From NCBI GenBank assembly GCA_963760715.1, contig CAVXDY010000003.1, forward strand, positions 124,001 to 188,000: 64,000 nucleotides of DNA, given 5' to 3'. The notes under the pieces are model-generated. The model did no database searches and was not told the origin of the DNA. It saw nothing but the letters and a program-made list of their open reading frames with translations. Position numbers and translations under genes: made by a program. Each line of letters opens with the position of its first letter. Positions within the stretch are counted from its first letter, which is position 1. Source of the DNA: CAVXDY01 sp963760715. Its GTDB lineage: Bacteria; Actinomycetota; Thermoleophilia; Miltoncostaeales; Miltoncostaeaceae. Positions 52,869 to 61,226 of the stretch are shown here, piece after piece.

Positions 52869-53269
52869 GAGCCTCTGGCCGGAGGGACGGCGCCCAGCGT
52901 GGCGGCGCCCGAGAGGACGCCGACCACGTCGCGCATGTTCAGCACGCCCACCAGCGTGCCGCCCTCGCTCACCAGCAGGTGGCGCACGCCGTGGGTGATC
53001 ATCAGGTCGCAGGCCGCATCCAGGGCCGAGTCGGGGTCGACCGCGATGGGATCGGGAGTCATGTAGTCGCGCACCGGCGTCGCGTCGAGGTCGGCCGAGG
53101 CGGCGATGGCCCTCAGCACGTCCCGCTCCGTGAGCACCGCGCCGGTGGGCGTGACGTCGACGATCGCCAGCCCGGTGCGCGCGTCGCGGAGCGCGGAGGC
53201 CGCGCCGCGCAGGCTGTCCTCGGGGCGCACGCGCACCTTGACGTCGGCCATGACCTCGCGGACTGTCAT
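52865..53269 (-). CDS. tandem CBS-domain protein
   Basis: 134 residues forming one CBS pair: first repeat from TVREVMADVKVRVRPED to VLTERDVLRAIA, second from VRDYMTPDPIAVDPDSALD to LVGVLNMRDVVGVL. Such Bateman modules bind adenosine nucleotides. ATG 53269 is 8 nt after TACAAT (53277-53282), a leaderless start; GTG 53287 is less likely because it is upstream of that box. Its 3' end overlaps the glycosyltransferase by 4 nt. Confidence 0.88.
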   Translation of the reverse strand: MTVREVMADVKVRVRPEDSLRGAASALRDARTGLAIVDVTPTGAVLTERDVLRAIAASADLDATPVRDYMTPDPIAVDPDSALDAACDLMITHGVRHLLVSEGGTLVGVLNMRDVVGVLSGAATLGAVPPARGS

Positions 53270-53296
53270 CGCGCCGATTGTACCCACCGCCCGGGA

Positions 53297-54340
53297 TCAG
53301 AACAGCCCGGGCTGCCCCGTGTCGGCCGGCGGGACGAGCCCCAGGTGGCGGTAGGCCCGCGGCGTGGCCACCCGGCCCCGGGGCGTGCGCTTGAGCAGGC
53401 CCTCCTGGAGCAGGTAGGGCTCGTACACGTCCTCGATCGTGTCGGCGGCCTCCCCGACGCTGTCGGCGAGCGTGCCCAGGCCCACCGGGCGGCCCTCGAA
53501 GGTCTCCGCCAGGCGGCGCAGGATCTGGCGGTCGAGCTCCTCCAGGCCGAGGGCGTCGACCTCGAGCAGCTCCAGGGCCTCCTCGGCCACCTCGCGGTCC
53601 ACGCGCGGATGGCCGCGCACCTGGGCCACGTCGCGCACCCGCCGCAGCAGCCGGTTGGCGATGCGCGGCGTGCCGCGCGAACGCTCGGCCAGCGCCTGGG
53701 CGCCGTCGCCGTCGATCTCCACCTCCAACAGGCGGGCGGAGCGGTGGACGATGGACGCGAGATCGCCGGCGCCGTAGTAGTCGAGCCGGTGGAAGACGCC
53801 GAAGCGGCCGCGAAGCGGCGTGGTGAGGAGCCCCGTGCGCGTGGTGGCCCCCACCAGCGTGAACCGCGGCAGGTCGAGGCGCAGCGTGCGCGCGGACGGG
53901 CCCTGCCCCAGCACCACGTCGAGCTGGAAGTCCTCCATCGCCGGGTACAGCACCTCCTCGACGACCCGGCTGAGCCGGTGGATCTCGTCGATGAAGAGGA
54001 CGTCGTGGGGATCGAGCGCGGTGAGCACGGCCGCCAGGTCGCCCTTGCGCTCGAGCACCGGGCCGCTGGTGACGTGGAAGCCGACCCCCATCTCGGTCGC
54101 CACGATGCCGGCCAGCGAGGTCTTGCCCAGCCCCGGCGGGCCCGCCAGCAGCACGTGGTCGAGGGCCTCCCCGCGCTGGCGGGCGGCCTCCAGGAAGATC
54201 GAGAGCTGCTGCTTGACGCCCTCCTGCCCGATGAAGTCCCCCATCCGGCGGGGGCGCAGCGAGCGGTCGAGCTCGTCCTCGGCGCCGATGTCGGCGGCGG
54301 CGGCGAGCCGCTCGCCGCCCGGCTCGCCGGGGCCGGTCAC
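53297..54340 (-). CDS. ruvB: Holliday junction branch-migration ATPase RuvB
   Basis: 347 residues. RuvB hallmarks: LRPRRMGDFIGQEGVKQQL, Walker A GPPGLGKTSLA, Walker B VLFIDEIHRL, sensor ATTRTGLLTTPLRGRF, and C-terminal winged helix (YEPYLLQEGLLKRTPRGRVAT). Hexameric motor that drives branch migration with RuvA. Start overlaps ruvA stop by 4 nt. Confidence 0.98.
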   Translation of the reverse strand: MTGPGEPGGERLAAAADIGAEDELDRSLRPRRMGDFIGQEGVKQQLSIFLEAARQRGEALDHVLLAGPPGLGKTSLAGIVATEMGVGFHVTSGPVLERKGDLAAVLTALDPHDVLFIDEIHRLSRVVEEVLYPAMEDFQLDVVLGQGPSARTLRLDLPRFTLVGATTRTGLLTTPLRGRFGVFHRLDYYGAGDLASIVHRSARLLEVEIDGDGAQALAERSRGTPRIANRLLRRVRDVAQVRGHPRVDREVAEEALELLEVDALGLEELDRQILRRLAETFEGRPVGLGTLADSVGEAADTIEDVYEPYLLQEGLLKRTPRGRVATPRAYRHLGLVPPADTGQPGLF

Positions 54341-54921
54341 CGGCGTCGCAGCCGGGCCAGGGCGTGCCGCACGAGGCCCTCCGCGTCGAGGCCGGCCGGC
54401 GCCTCGGCCAGGGCGGCGTCGGCCTCCTCGGGCCGGAATCCGAGCGCGACCAGGCCGTCGCGCGCCGACAGATAGGAGTCGGCTCCCCCGCCGGGGGCCG
54501 GGGCGCCGGCCCCGTTGAGCGAGCCGAGCCGGTCGCGCAGCTCCAGCACCACGCGCTCGGCCGTCCGCTTGCCCACCCCGCTCGCCGCCTGGAGGCGGGC
54601 GCTGTCGCCGCGCGCCAGCGCCAGGCGCAGCTCGTCGGGGGCGTCGAGGCCGCAGATCGCAAGGGCCAACCGGGGCCCCACCCCGCTGACGCCGGTGAAC
54701 GCCTCGAACAGCGTCCGCTCCCCCGCGCTCGCGAAGCCGTAGAGGTCCAGCGACTCCTCGCGCACCACCAGGACCGTGAACAGCGACGTCTCGCCGCCGG
54801 TCGGCGGCAGCGACGCGGCCGTGGTCGCGGAGACGCGGACGAGCAGGCCGACGCCCCCCACCTCGACCACGGGCCCCTCGGGCTCGTGGGCCAGCACGCG
54901 CCCCCTGATGGACCGGATCAC
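54337..54921 (-). CDS. ruvA: Holliday junction DNA-binding protein RuvA
   Basis: 194 residues: OB-fold N-terminus (MIRSIRGRVLAHEPEG), two helix-hairpin-helix motifs (FEAFTGVSGVGPRLALAI and LQAASGVGKRTAERVVLEL) and a C-terminal RuvB-contact domain (ALGFRPEEADAALAE). GTG start at 54921, 9 nt after the ruvC stop. Confidence 0.97.
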   Translation of the reverse strand: MIRSIRGRVLAHEPEGPVVEVGGVGLLVRVSATTAASLPPTGGETSLFTVLVVREESLDLYGFASAGERTLFEAFTGVSGVGPRLALAICGLDAPDELRLALARGDSARLQAASGVGKRTAERVVLELRDRLGSLNGAGAPAPGGGADSYLSARDGLVALGFRPEEADAALAEAPAGLDAEGLVRHALARLRRR

Positions 54922-54930
54922 GGGCTCACG

Positions 54931-55434
54931 CTAGCGCGCGCGGCGGATGGCCCCCCTCAGCGGAGCCGAGCCGAGATGGCAGATGGCGGCGGCCATGGCG
55001 TCGGCCGCGTGATCCGACTCCGGGGACGTCCCCGACAGCCGCTCGACCATCGCCCGGACCTGGGCCTTGCCGGCCCCGCCGTGCCCGGTCACGGCCTGCT
55101 TGATCGTGTTGGGCGCGTACTCCGCCACCTCCACGCCCGCCCCGGCCAGCGCCACCATGATCGCCCCCCGCGCCTCGGCCATCGCCATGGCCGAGCGGCT
55201 CACGGGGTGGACGAACCACGACTCGAGCGCCGCCCCTCCGATGAGGTGGGCGCCGAACAGCGCCGCGATGGCGTCGTGGATGGCGCGCAGGCGCTCGGGA
55301 TGCGGCGTGCGGGGCGAGGTGCGGACGGTGCCGACCGCGAGCACCCGCACGCGGGACGCCGACCCGGCGAGCACGGCGTATCCGGTCAACGCCAGGCCCG
55401 GGTCGATGCCGAGGATCGCGGGGGGGCTCACCAC
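54931..55434 (-). CDS. ruvC: Holliday junction resolvase RuvC
   Basis: 167 residues. Catalytic acidic residues are in ILGIDPGLALTG (Asp), ALESWFVHP (Glu) and ESDHAADAMAAAICH (Asp pair). Cuts Holliday junctions processed by RuvAB. Start is GTG at 55434 or the next GTG at 55431. Confidence 0.96.
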   Translation of the reverse strand: MVSPPAILGIDPGLALTGYAVLAGSASRVRVLAVGTVRTSPRTPHPERLRAIHDAIAALFGAHLIGGAALESWFVHPVSRSAMAMAEARGAIMVALAGAGVEVAEYAPNTIKQAVTGHGGAGKAQVRAMVERLSGTSPESDHAADAMAAAICHLGSAPLRGAIRRAR

Positions 55435-55474
55435 CCCGGGAACTGAACCACCCGGCCCGGACGGCGTCGAATCC

Positions 55475-56224
55475 CTAGCCTGCGACGGCCTCCAGCACCT
55501 CTTCGGAGATGTCGAAGTTGGCGTAGACGTCCTGCACGTCGTCGTTGTCCTCGAGCTGGTCGATCATCCGCAGGATCTGCCGCGCCTCCTTCTCGGAGGG
55601 CTGGACCGTGGTCTTGGGGACCATGGTGAGCTCGGACGAGACGTAGCCGATGCCCGCCTCCTCGAGCGCCGTGCGCAGCGACATGAAATCGGCCGGCTCG
55701 GTGGTGATCTGCCACTGGGAGCCGTCCTCGGCGACGTCCTCGGCCCCGCCGGCCAGCGCGACCTCCATCAGATCGTCCTCGTCCACGCCCTCGCGGTCCA
55801 CCAGCACGACGCCCTTGCGGTCGAACTGCCAGGCGACGCTGCCCGGCGTTCCCAGCGAGCCGCCGTTCTTCGTGAAGATGAAGCGCAGGTCGCTCGCCGT
55901 GCGGTTGCGGTTGTCGGTGAGGATCGTGCAGATCACCGCGACCCCGCCGGCCGCGTACCCCTCGTAGACCATCGACTCGTAGGCGTCGCCCTCGGCGCCG
56001 CCCGCCCCCCGCTGGATGGCCCGCTCGATGTTGTCCTTCGGCATCGAGTTGTCGCGCGCCTTCTGGATGGCGCCCGCCAGCGCGGCGTTCGACTCGGGGT
56101 CGCCCCCGCCCTCCTTCGCCGCGACGATGATCGCGCGCGAGAGCTTGGAGAAGAGCTGACCGCGCTTGGCGTCCGCCGCGCCCTTCTTGCGCTTGATGGT
56201 GGCCCACTTACTGTGCCCCGACAC
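55475..56224 (-). CDS. yebC: YebC/PmpR-family protein
   Basis: 249 residues from GTG 56224, beginning SGHSKWATIKRKKGAADAKRG, the invariant family start. Further blocks: DNSMPKDNIERAIQRG, YEGYAAGGVAVI and a C-terminal acidic QLEDNDDVQDVYANFD. Members act as transcription regulators or relieve ribosome stalling at polyproline. It overlaps the pdxT 3' end by 17 nt and precedes ruvC, the usual order. Confidence 0.96.
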   Translation of the reverse strand: MSGHSKWATIKRKKGAADAKRGQLFSKLSRAIIVAAKEGGGDPESNAALAGAIQKARDNSMPKDNIERAIQRGAGGAEGDAYESMVYEGYAAGGVAVICTILTDNRNRTASDLRFIFTKNGGSLGTPGSVAWQFDRKGVVLVDREGVDEDDLMEVALAGGAEDVAEDGSQWQITTEPADFMSLRTALEEAGIGYVSSELTMVPKTTVQPSEKEARQILRMIDQLEDNDDVQDVYANFDISEEVLEAVAG

Positions 56225-56861
56225 GATCCCGTCTCCTCTCTCGTCCCTCGCCATCCTCGCGCCACGACCGCGCCCGGTCCACCAGCCACTCGTGGAACCG
56301 CGGCTCGCCCGCGAGCTCGGGGTGGAAGGCCGTGACCATCAGGTCGCCCTGGCGCGCCGCCACGCCGTGGCCCGCCACGCGCGCGAGCACCTCCACGCCG
56401 GGCCCGGCCTCCTCGATCCACGGCGCCCGGATGAACACCCCGTCCACGGGCTCCGGGCCCAGCGCCGGCACGTCCACGCTCGCCTCGAAGCTCGCCCGCT
56501 GGCGGCCGAACGCGTTTCGGCGCACCACGATGTCCATCCCGCCCACCAGCGGCTGGGCGCCCCCGGTGGTCGCGCGCGCCAGCACGATCATGCCGGCGCA
56601 GGTGCCGAGCGCGGGCATGCCCTCGTCCAGCCGCTCGCGCAGCGCGCCGAGCAGCCCCGAGCCCTGGGCCACGAGGCCCAGCGTGGTGCTCTCGCCCCCG
56701 GGGAGCACGATGGCGTCGAGCCCCTCGAGCTGGGCGGCGCTCCGCACCTGGACGGGCTCGGAGCCCGCGGCCGCCAGCGCCCGCTCGTGCTCGGCGAAGG
56801 CGCCCTGCACCGCCAGCACCCCCACCCGCGGCCGGCCCAGGCCGCCCGGCGGGGCGCTCAC
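56208..56861 (-). CDS. pdxT: pyridoxal 5'-phosphate synthase glutaminase subunit
   Basis: 217 residues: GVLAVQGAFAEHERAL, LPGGEST, the nucleophile Cys in LGTCAGMIVLA, and FHPEL with the catalytic His-Glu. It hydrolyses glutamine and passes ammonia to PdxS. GTG 56861 overlaps the pdxS stop by 4 nt. Confidence 0.96.
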   Translation of the reverse strand: MSAPPGGLGRPRVGVLAVQGAFAEHERALAAAGSEPVQVRSAAQLEGLDAIVLPGGESTTLGLVAQGSGLLGALRERLDEGMPALGTCAGMIVLARATTGGAQPLVGGMDIVVRRNAFGRQRASFEASVDVPALGPEPVDGVFIRAPWIEEAGPGVEVLARVAGHGVAARQGDLMVTAFHPELAGEPRFHEWLVDRARSWREDGEGRERRRDRVGAQ

Positions 56862-57754
56862 CACCCTCTGCCCTGCAGCAGGTCGCCCTGCGCCAGCGCC
56901 GAGATCTCGATGCCGGCCATGGCGTCCTTCAGGCCCGACGAGACGCGCGCCAGCACCTCGGGGTCCTCGAAGTGGGTCACGGCCTCGACGATGGCCCGCG
57001 CGCGGCGCGGCGGGTCCTCGCTCTTGTAGATGCCCGAGCCCACGAACACGCCCTCGGCGCCGAGCTGCATCATCAGGGCGGCGTCGGCGGGCGTCGCGAT
57101 GCCCCCGGCGGAGAAGTTGACCACCGGCAGGCGGCCCTCGGCCGCGACGCGGGCCACCAGCTCGTAGGGCGCGCGGAGGTCCTTGGCCGCGGCGTGCAGC
57201 TCCTCGGGGGGGAGGCCCGCGATCCGGGCGATGCCGGAGCGGATCGCGCGCATGTGGCGCACGGCCTCGACCACGTTGCCGGTGCCCGCCTCGCCCTTGG
57301 TGCGGATCATCGCCGCGCCCTCGGACACGCGCCTCAGCGCCTCGCCCAGGTCGGTGGCGCCGCACACGAAGGGCACCGTGAAGGCGCGCTTGTCGATGTG
57401 GTGGGCCTCGTCGGCCGGGGTGAGGACCTCGGACTCGTCGACGAAGTCGATGTCGAGGGCCTGGAGGACCTGGGCCTCGACGAAGTGGCCGATGCGGCAC
57501 TTGGCCATCACCGGGATCGAGACGGCCTCCTGGATCCCCGAGATCATCGACGGGTCGCTCATGCGGGCGACCCCGCCGTCGGCCCGGATGTCGGCGGGGA
57601 TGCGCTCGAGCGCCATCACGGCGCAGGCGCCGGCCTCCTCGGCGATGCGGGCCTGCTCGGGGGTCGTGACGTCCATGATGACGCCGCCCTTCAGCATCTG
57701 GGCGAGCCCCGTCTTGACGCGCACCGTCCCGGTGCGCCCGTTGCCCTCGGCCAC
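56858..57754 (-). CDS. pdxS: pyridoxal 5'-phosphate synthase lyase subunit
   Basis: 298 residues, a (beta/alpha)8 barrel with GLAQMLKGGVIMDVT, the Schiff-base Lys region VMAKCRIGHFVEAQ, DESEVLTPADE, FVCGATDLGEALRR and GSGIYKSEDP. It builds PLP from ribose 5-phosphate, glyceraldehyde 3-phosphate and ammonia. GTG start at 57754 with AAGGGGAG as the ribosome site. Confidence 0.98.
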   Translation of the reverse strand: MAEGNGRTGTVRVKTGLAQMLKGGVIMDVTTPEQARIAEEAGACAVMALERIPADIRADGGVARMSDPSMISGIQEAVSIPVMAKCRIGHFVEAQVLQALDIDFVDESEVLTPADEAHHIDKRAFTVPFVCGATDLGEALRRVSEGAAMIRTKGEAGTGNVVEAVRHMRAIRSGIARIAGLPPEELHAAAKDLRAPYELVARVAAEGRLPVVNFSAGGIATPADAALMMQLGAEGVFVGSGIYKSEDPPRRARAIVEAVTHFEDPEVLARVSSGLKDAMAGIEISALAQGDLLQGRGW

Positions 57755-57787
57755 GCGCTCCCCTTCTCGGTCGGATCCGAGTGGAAA

Positions 57788-57815
57788 AGTCTACCGGACC
57801 CCTTCCGGACCCCTT
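57788..57815 (-). promoter_or_regulatory. candidate pdxST-yebC-ruv promoter with 11-bp tandem repeat
   Basis: TAGACT (57788-57793, minus sense) is a TANNNT -10 box. Directly upstream are two exact head-to-tail copies of CCGGACCCCTT (57794-57804 and 57805-57815, plus sense), covering the spacer and -35 region. This could be a regulator site on one helical turn per copy. Confidence 0.45.
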
Positions 57816-57827
57816 GCGGGCGCGCGA

Positions 57828-58034
57828 TCAGGCCCAGGAGTCGTCCGGCCCAGGTGGATCCCCGCGCGCTCGAGCCGCGCCCCGAGCCGGGCCCCGGCGC
57901 GCCGTGCCAGCGGCCCGCCCGTCGGGCGGGTCGGCGGGATGGTCCGGCCGGTCGGCGAGGAACCGCCCGACGCCGAGCACGATGGCGGCGACAGAGCCGC
58001 CTGCCGCCACAGCCGCGACTGGACCCGCGCTCAT
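57828..58034 (-). CDS. possible small single-TM protein
   Basis: 68 residues from ATG 58034: a hydrophobic N-terminal helix (GPVAAVAAGGSVAAIVLGVG) followed by a Pro/Arg/Gly-rich tail (DHPADPPDGRAAGTARR). No family. The helix is plausible but the tail could be ordinary GC-rich sequence, and no clear promoter or ribosome site is seen. Confidence 0.35.
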   Translation of the reverse strand: MSAGPVAAVAAGGSVAAIVLGVGRFLADRPDHPADPPDGRAAGTARRGPARGAARARGDPPGPDDSWA

Positions 58035-58491
58035 GAGATACCGACGCGATCGGCGTCCTCGCGGTAGCGGGCGAGTAGGCCGCGCATTCGGAACCACGCT
58101 CCCGCGGGCGCCGCCGGCTACGCGGCGAGCGCCGCGCGGACCCAGGCGAGAGCAGTCCGCACCGCCCCCCTGAGCCCGCCGTCACCGCGGGCACCTCCAC
58201 CGTGCGTAGCCGTCGGGCACACGCGCCTGTGCAAGATCAGGGTCGAGGGCGCTCTCCACCTACTCGGAGACTGCCCGGCAGGGCAGACCATGGCGTCCAT
58301 GGACGCCATGGTCTGGACCCGTCGCCGGACGTCGAGGGGTGGAGCGTGAACAGCGAGCCCTCGTCACACAGCCCGTGGTCATCACCGTCAGCACGTCCAG
58401 CTACCTCGGCCGGATTGCCGCGGTCCGGGGCCGCATCGGCGTGGGCGTGTAGGAGGACCGATCTTGCCCGAAAGCCTCCTGCTGCACGAGA
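58035..58491. other. gene-poor stretch
   Basis: No convincing coding region in any frame; overlapping open frames on both strands are low-complexity Arg/Ser/Pro shadows. Local GC content begins to fall towards 58.6 kb. It contains the 32-bp perfect palindrome at 58284-58315. Confidence 0.6.
58284..58315. repeat. perfect 32-bp palindrome
   Basis: The left arm is CAGACCATGGCGTCCA (58284-58299) and the right arm is its exact reverse complement (58300-58315), with no loop. The flanking bases (G on both sides) do not pair, so the symmetry ends sharply. Noncoding context. Too long for chance in one window; it may be a protein site or a recombination or resolution site. Confidence 0.85.
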
Positions 58492-58995
58492 ATGCCTGGG
58501 GTGCAAAGGCCTGCGGATCCACCGGCATCTGCGCCGGAGTCGGACGTAGCCGACTCGCCGGAGACGCCCTCCCTGTCCATGCGTTGGCAGGCGGCCCTCG
58601 ATCGGCACGCCACGAACCTCAAGTGGTATACGAAGTACGCGCGCCAAAGCAACGTTCTCTATAGCTCGTTTACGTCAGCGGCTGTCATCCTGGCCGGCCT
58701 GACGCCCGTTCTCATCTTGATCGACGAGCTACCCAAGGCCCTGCAGGCGTTACCCGCCGCCCTGGCGGCGATCGCGGGCGGAGTGGCCGCTGTGTTTGGG
58801 TGGCATGGTGATTGGCTTCGCTACGCAGCAACACGCGAAGCTTTGATGCATGAGGCAGCCCTGTTGGAAACACGGACAGGCCCTTACGGACCCGATGTCG
58901 CCGAAGAGGAGCGCCTCGCCAGTTTCATGGCGGCCGTTGAGGGACTTGTGCTCAGTGAGACTGGGGCGTGGAAGCAAGAACGTTCGCAGCACTGA
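58492..58995 (+). CDS. SLATT/DUF4231-like two-TM protein
   Basis: 167 residues. Disordered N-terminus, then an amphipathic helix with LDRHATNLKWYTKYARQSN, TM1 at about 56-77, a short turn, TM2 at about 86-104 ending in VFGWHGDWLRYA, and a helix with TREALMHEAALLETRTGPY. The helix-2TM-helix layout with the W/Y-rich entry is that of the DUF4231/SLATT group, some of which serve as membrane effectors in nucleotide-signalled defence systems. No sensor or cyclase partner is adjacent. Codons such as AAG TGG TAT ACG and a lower GC content suggest foreign origin. Start ATG 58492 lacks a clear ribosome site; ATG 58579 is an alternative. Confidence 0.65.
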   Translation: MPGVQRPADPPASAPESDVADSPETPSLSMRWQAALDRHATNLKWYTKYARQSNVLYSSFTSAAVILAGLTPVLILIDELPKALQALPAALAAIAGGVAAVFGWHGDWLRYAATREALMHEAALLETRTGPYGPDVAEEERLASFMAAVEGLVLSETGAWKQERSQH

Positions 58996-59289
58996 CCCGC
59001 GCGGCCCTAATGGCAGCGGGCGAGCCACCCAAGGCGAAGTCGGGGACGCCTTGGCCGCCCAGGCGGAACGCTCTGCTTAGTTTGAGGCTGGCCGAGCGCG
59101 CCTGAGCGAGCGGAGGGCGGCGGCTTTGTGCCCCGTCAACGCCAGAAGGGGTTGAGCCATCGGTGGCTGATGTCCTTCGCCGTCATGGCCGTCGTCAAAG
59201 CGTCGGCCCCCCTCCCGCCTTCCGAGACGGCCGGCGTCGCGCCCTGTGACGGCCGCGCCCCACGCGCTACCGTCGCCGCGGAGGTGGCG

Positions 59290-59640
59290 ATGCTGTGGTT
59301 CGAGTGTCTCACGCTCGGGCTGTGGGTCCTGGGCGTGGTGGCCTACCTCGTGCAGGCCGTGGTCATGTGGCGCGTCCGGCTGCGCTTCCCGCTCTCTTCC
59401 GTGGATGCGCGGCTGAGCCCTCAGAATGAGCGTGAGGCCGCACTCCAGGCCATCGTCCAGCCGGACTTCCGCCCGACGACCGAGGCCCAGCATCCTTCCG
59501 CGCATCAGGCTCGAGCCCGTCGCCCGGAGGAGCTCTCGCCGCCCCCTGGGTCGATTCGAATCGTCATGACGACCGGCACGGGACGGAACCGTGCTCCCCG
59601 ACCGGAGGCCGGGCGATCCCGGGCGCGGCCAACAAGCTGA
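59290..59640 (+). CDS. possible small membrane protein
   Basis: 116 residues from ATG 59290: one N-terminal transmembrane segment (LTLGLWVLGVVAYLVQAVVMW), a basic stretch RVRLRF, SPQNEREAALQAIVQPDF, then a Pro/Arg-rich tail. An upstream start at 59128 in the same frame would add a less convincing N-terminus. No family; the tail may be noise. It stands alone between the SLATT-like gene and the convergent regulator gene. Confidence 0.4.
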   Translation: MLWFECLTLGLWVLGVVAYLVQAVVMWRVRLRFPLSSVDARLSPQNEREAALQAIVQPDFRPTTEAQHPSAHQARARRPEELSPPPGSIRIVMTTGTGRNRAPRPEAGRSRARPTS

Positions 59641-59825
59641 AGAGGAGCCGGGGGCTTTTCCCGGCATCTTCAGCGTTCGGCGCTAACCCGCAAGCGGATG
59701 GCTCGACGCGCCGTCCGGGAACTGGTGTCCGAACACCAAGAAGTGGAATCCGCACCCCGCGGCCTCGATGACAGCACGACCAGCGTCGTGGAGGCGAGCC
59801 TCGACGGCGCCGTCCGCGCCGGACC

Positions 59826-60648
59826 TCAGGCCCCGACGGCCGCCAGTCCGGGCCGGGCGGGCGCGGGCATCGGAGCCAGCGCGCCGGCGAGCGCCTGGGC
59901 CACGGCGACCATCGCGACGAGGCTCGGGGAGCCGTCGCGGGTGTCGGCCGGGACGACCCGCGCCAGGGGCGAGCGGGCCAGCACGCTCAGGCTCGAGTTG
60001 AACCAGGGCGGCGGCCGGGACCCCGGCGGCCCGGGCCGCCGAGACGGCCGCCTGGGCGACGCGCACCTCGCGCCCGACGGCGATCGCCAGCACGGCGCTG
60101 CCCGGCCCCAGGGTGTCGAGCCAGACGCGCGCGGTGGTGTCGAGCGAGGTCACCGCGGCCACGGCGCGCCCCGCGCGGGCCAGGCGCTCCTCGATCAGCG
60201 TGACCACCGGTCGCGCGTGGCCCTCGCCGGCGATGACCAGCGGGGAGCGCGTGCCGAGGGCGGAGACGATGGCGCCGAGGCCCGAGGAGGTGAGCCGCTC
60301 CGCGGCGTCGTCCAGGGACATGCGCTCGGCGGCCAGGGCGGCGTCGAGCCCGTCGGGCGAGGGCGGCGGGCCCAGGGGGCGGTCGCCCGGCCGCGGCGGC
60401 AGGCCCGGCCGCTGGGCGCGGCGCACGGTGCGCTGCATCTCCGGATAGCCCGAGTACCCGAGGGCCTGGGCGAAGCGGACGACGGTCGCCGGGCTGCAGT
60501 GGGAGGCCCGGGCCACCTCGTGCGCCGACAGGAGCGGGACGTCCGCGAGATTGTCGGCCAGGTAGCGCGAGAGCGACTGCTGGGCCGGGCTGAACCGGTC
60601 GTAGTCGCGCTTGAGGCGCTCGGCGAGTGCGTGGACATCGGGAGGCAC
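59826..60648 (-). CDS. RpiR/MurR-family transcription regulator (HTH-SIS), one apparent frameshift near 60000
   Basis: About 274 residues. HTH_6 domain at the start (FSPAQQSLSRYLADNLADV, SHCSPATVVRFAQALGYSGY), then a SIS-like domain (VSALGTRSPLVIAGEGHARPV, AIAVGREVRVAQAAVSAAR). Frame one runs to PAAALVQLEPE and would continue in Arg/Pro-rich noise to 59683; frame two gives the natural ending NSSLSVLARSPLARVVPADT to LAAVGA at 59826. The change falls at about 59996-60005. The span is 3n+1 nt, like secDF, so a base error is probable. SIS regulators usually respond to sugar phosphates. GTG 60648 is the start. Confidence 0.75.
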
Positions 60649-60680
60649 GGGGCATTGGTTCGCCGTCGAGCGGCCTTCCC

Positions 60681-61226
60681 CTACCGGCGGCGCGCGCTGA
60701 GCGAGATCGGCTCCCCGACCGTCGAGACCATCCTCACCGATTCGACCTGGAGGGGATCCACGTCGGGCAGGAGCAGGTGCAGGCTCGCGCTCCCGCCGGC
60801 GCGGATCCTGGCGTGGGGCGCACCGAGCAGGAGGAGCACGCGGGCCTGGGCCGGGACGGAGGGCGACAGAGCCGCCCGGACGCTCGGCATCGGCAGCGCC
60901 CGGCCCGACATCATCACGGCCACGAACCTCGGAGTCGGGACGGCCGCGGGCCCGTCGTTGACCACCGACGCGATCGCCACCACCGGCGCCCCGCGCCCCC
61001 CGCGCGGGTCGGGCGTGAGGGCCTCGCGCACCGCCCGGGAGGCGGGGTCCGATCCGAAGAGGTCCACCGACGCGCCCAGCCCGGCGGCGTCCCGGCCCAC
61101 GAAGTAGCCGGTCCCCACCTGGGCGGGCGGCTCCCTGGGAGGGGCCGGATCGCCGTGGGAGCAGCCCGCCGCCACCAGGGCCAGGGCCGCGAGGGCCGCC
61201 GCCGGCGCCCGGCGCGCCACCCTCAC
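60681..61226 (-). CDS. lipoprotein of unknown function
   Basis: 181 residues with a type II signal: RVARRAPAAALAALALVAAG followed by the lipobox Cys (AAGCS). The mature part is Pro/Arg-rich then beta-like (GAPVVAIASVVNDGPAAV, ARVLLLLGAPHARIRAGG, VSTVGEPISLS), resembling copper-chaperone-like or Ig-like surface domains but lacking their Met/His metal motif. GTG 61226 overlaps the LigD stop (GTGA). Confidence 0.75.
   Translation of the reverse strand: MRVARRAPAAALAALALVAAGCSHGDPAPPREPPAQVGTGYFVGRDAAGLGASVDLFGSDPASRAVREALTPDPRGGRGAPVVAIASVVNDGPAAVPTPRFVAVMMSGRALPMPSVRAALSPSVPAQARVLLLLGAPHARIRAGGSASLHLLLPDVDPLQVESVRMVSTVGEPISLSARRR

Noticed and set aside
59552..59563. CGATTCGAATCG palindrome as a LexA-type or tRNA T-loop element
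   Set aside because: It is only 12 bp, lacks the flanks of a known SOS box and has no tRNA fold around it; it also lies inside a weak reading frame.
59077..59667. Minus-strand 196-codon frame in the gene-poor patch
   Set aside because: Product is His/Arg/Gly-rich without hydrophobic core; it looks like the antisense of the small membrane-protein frame.
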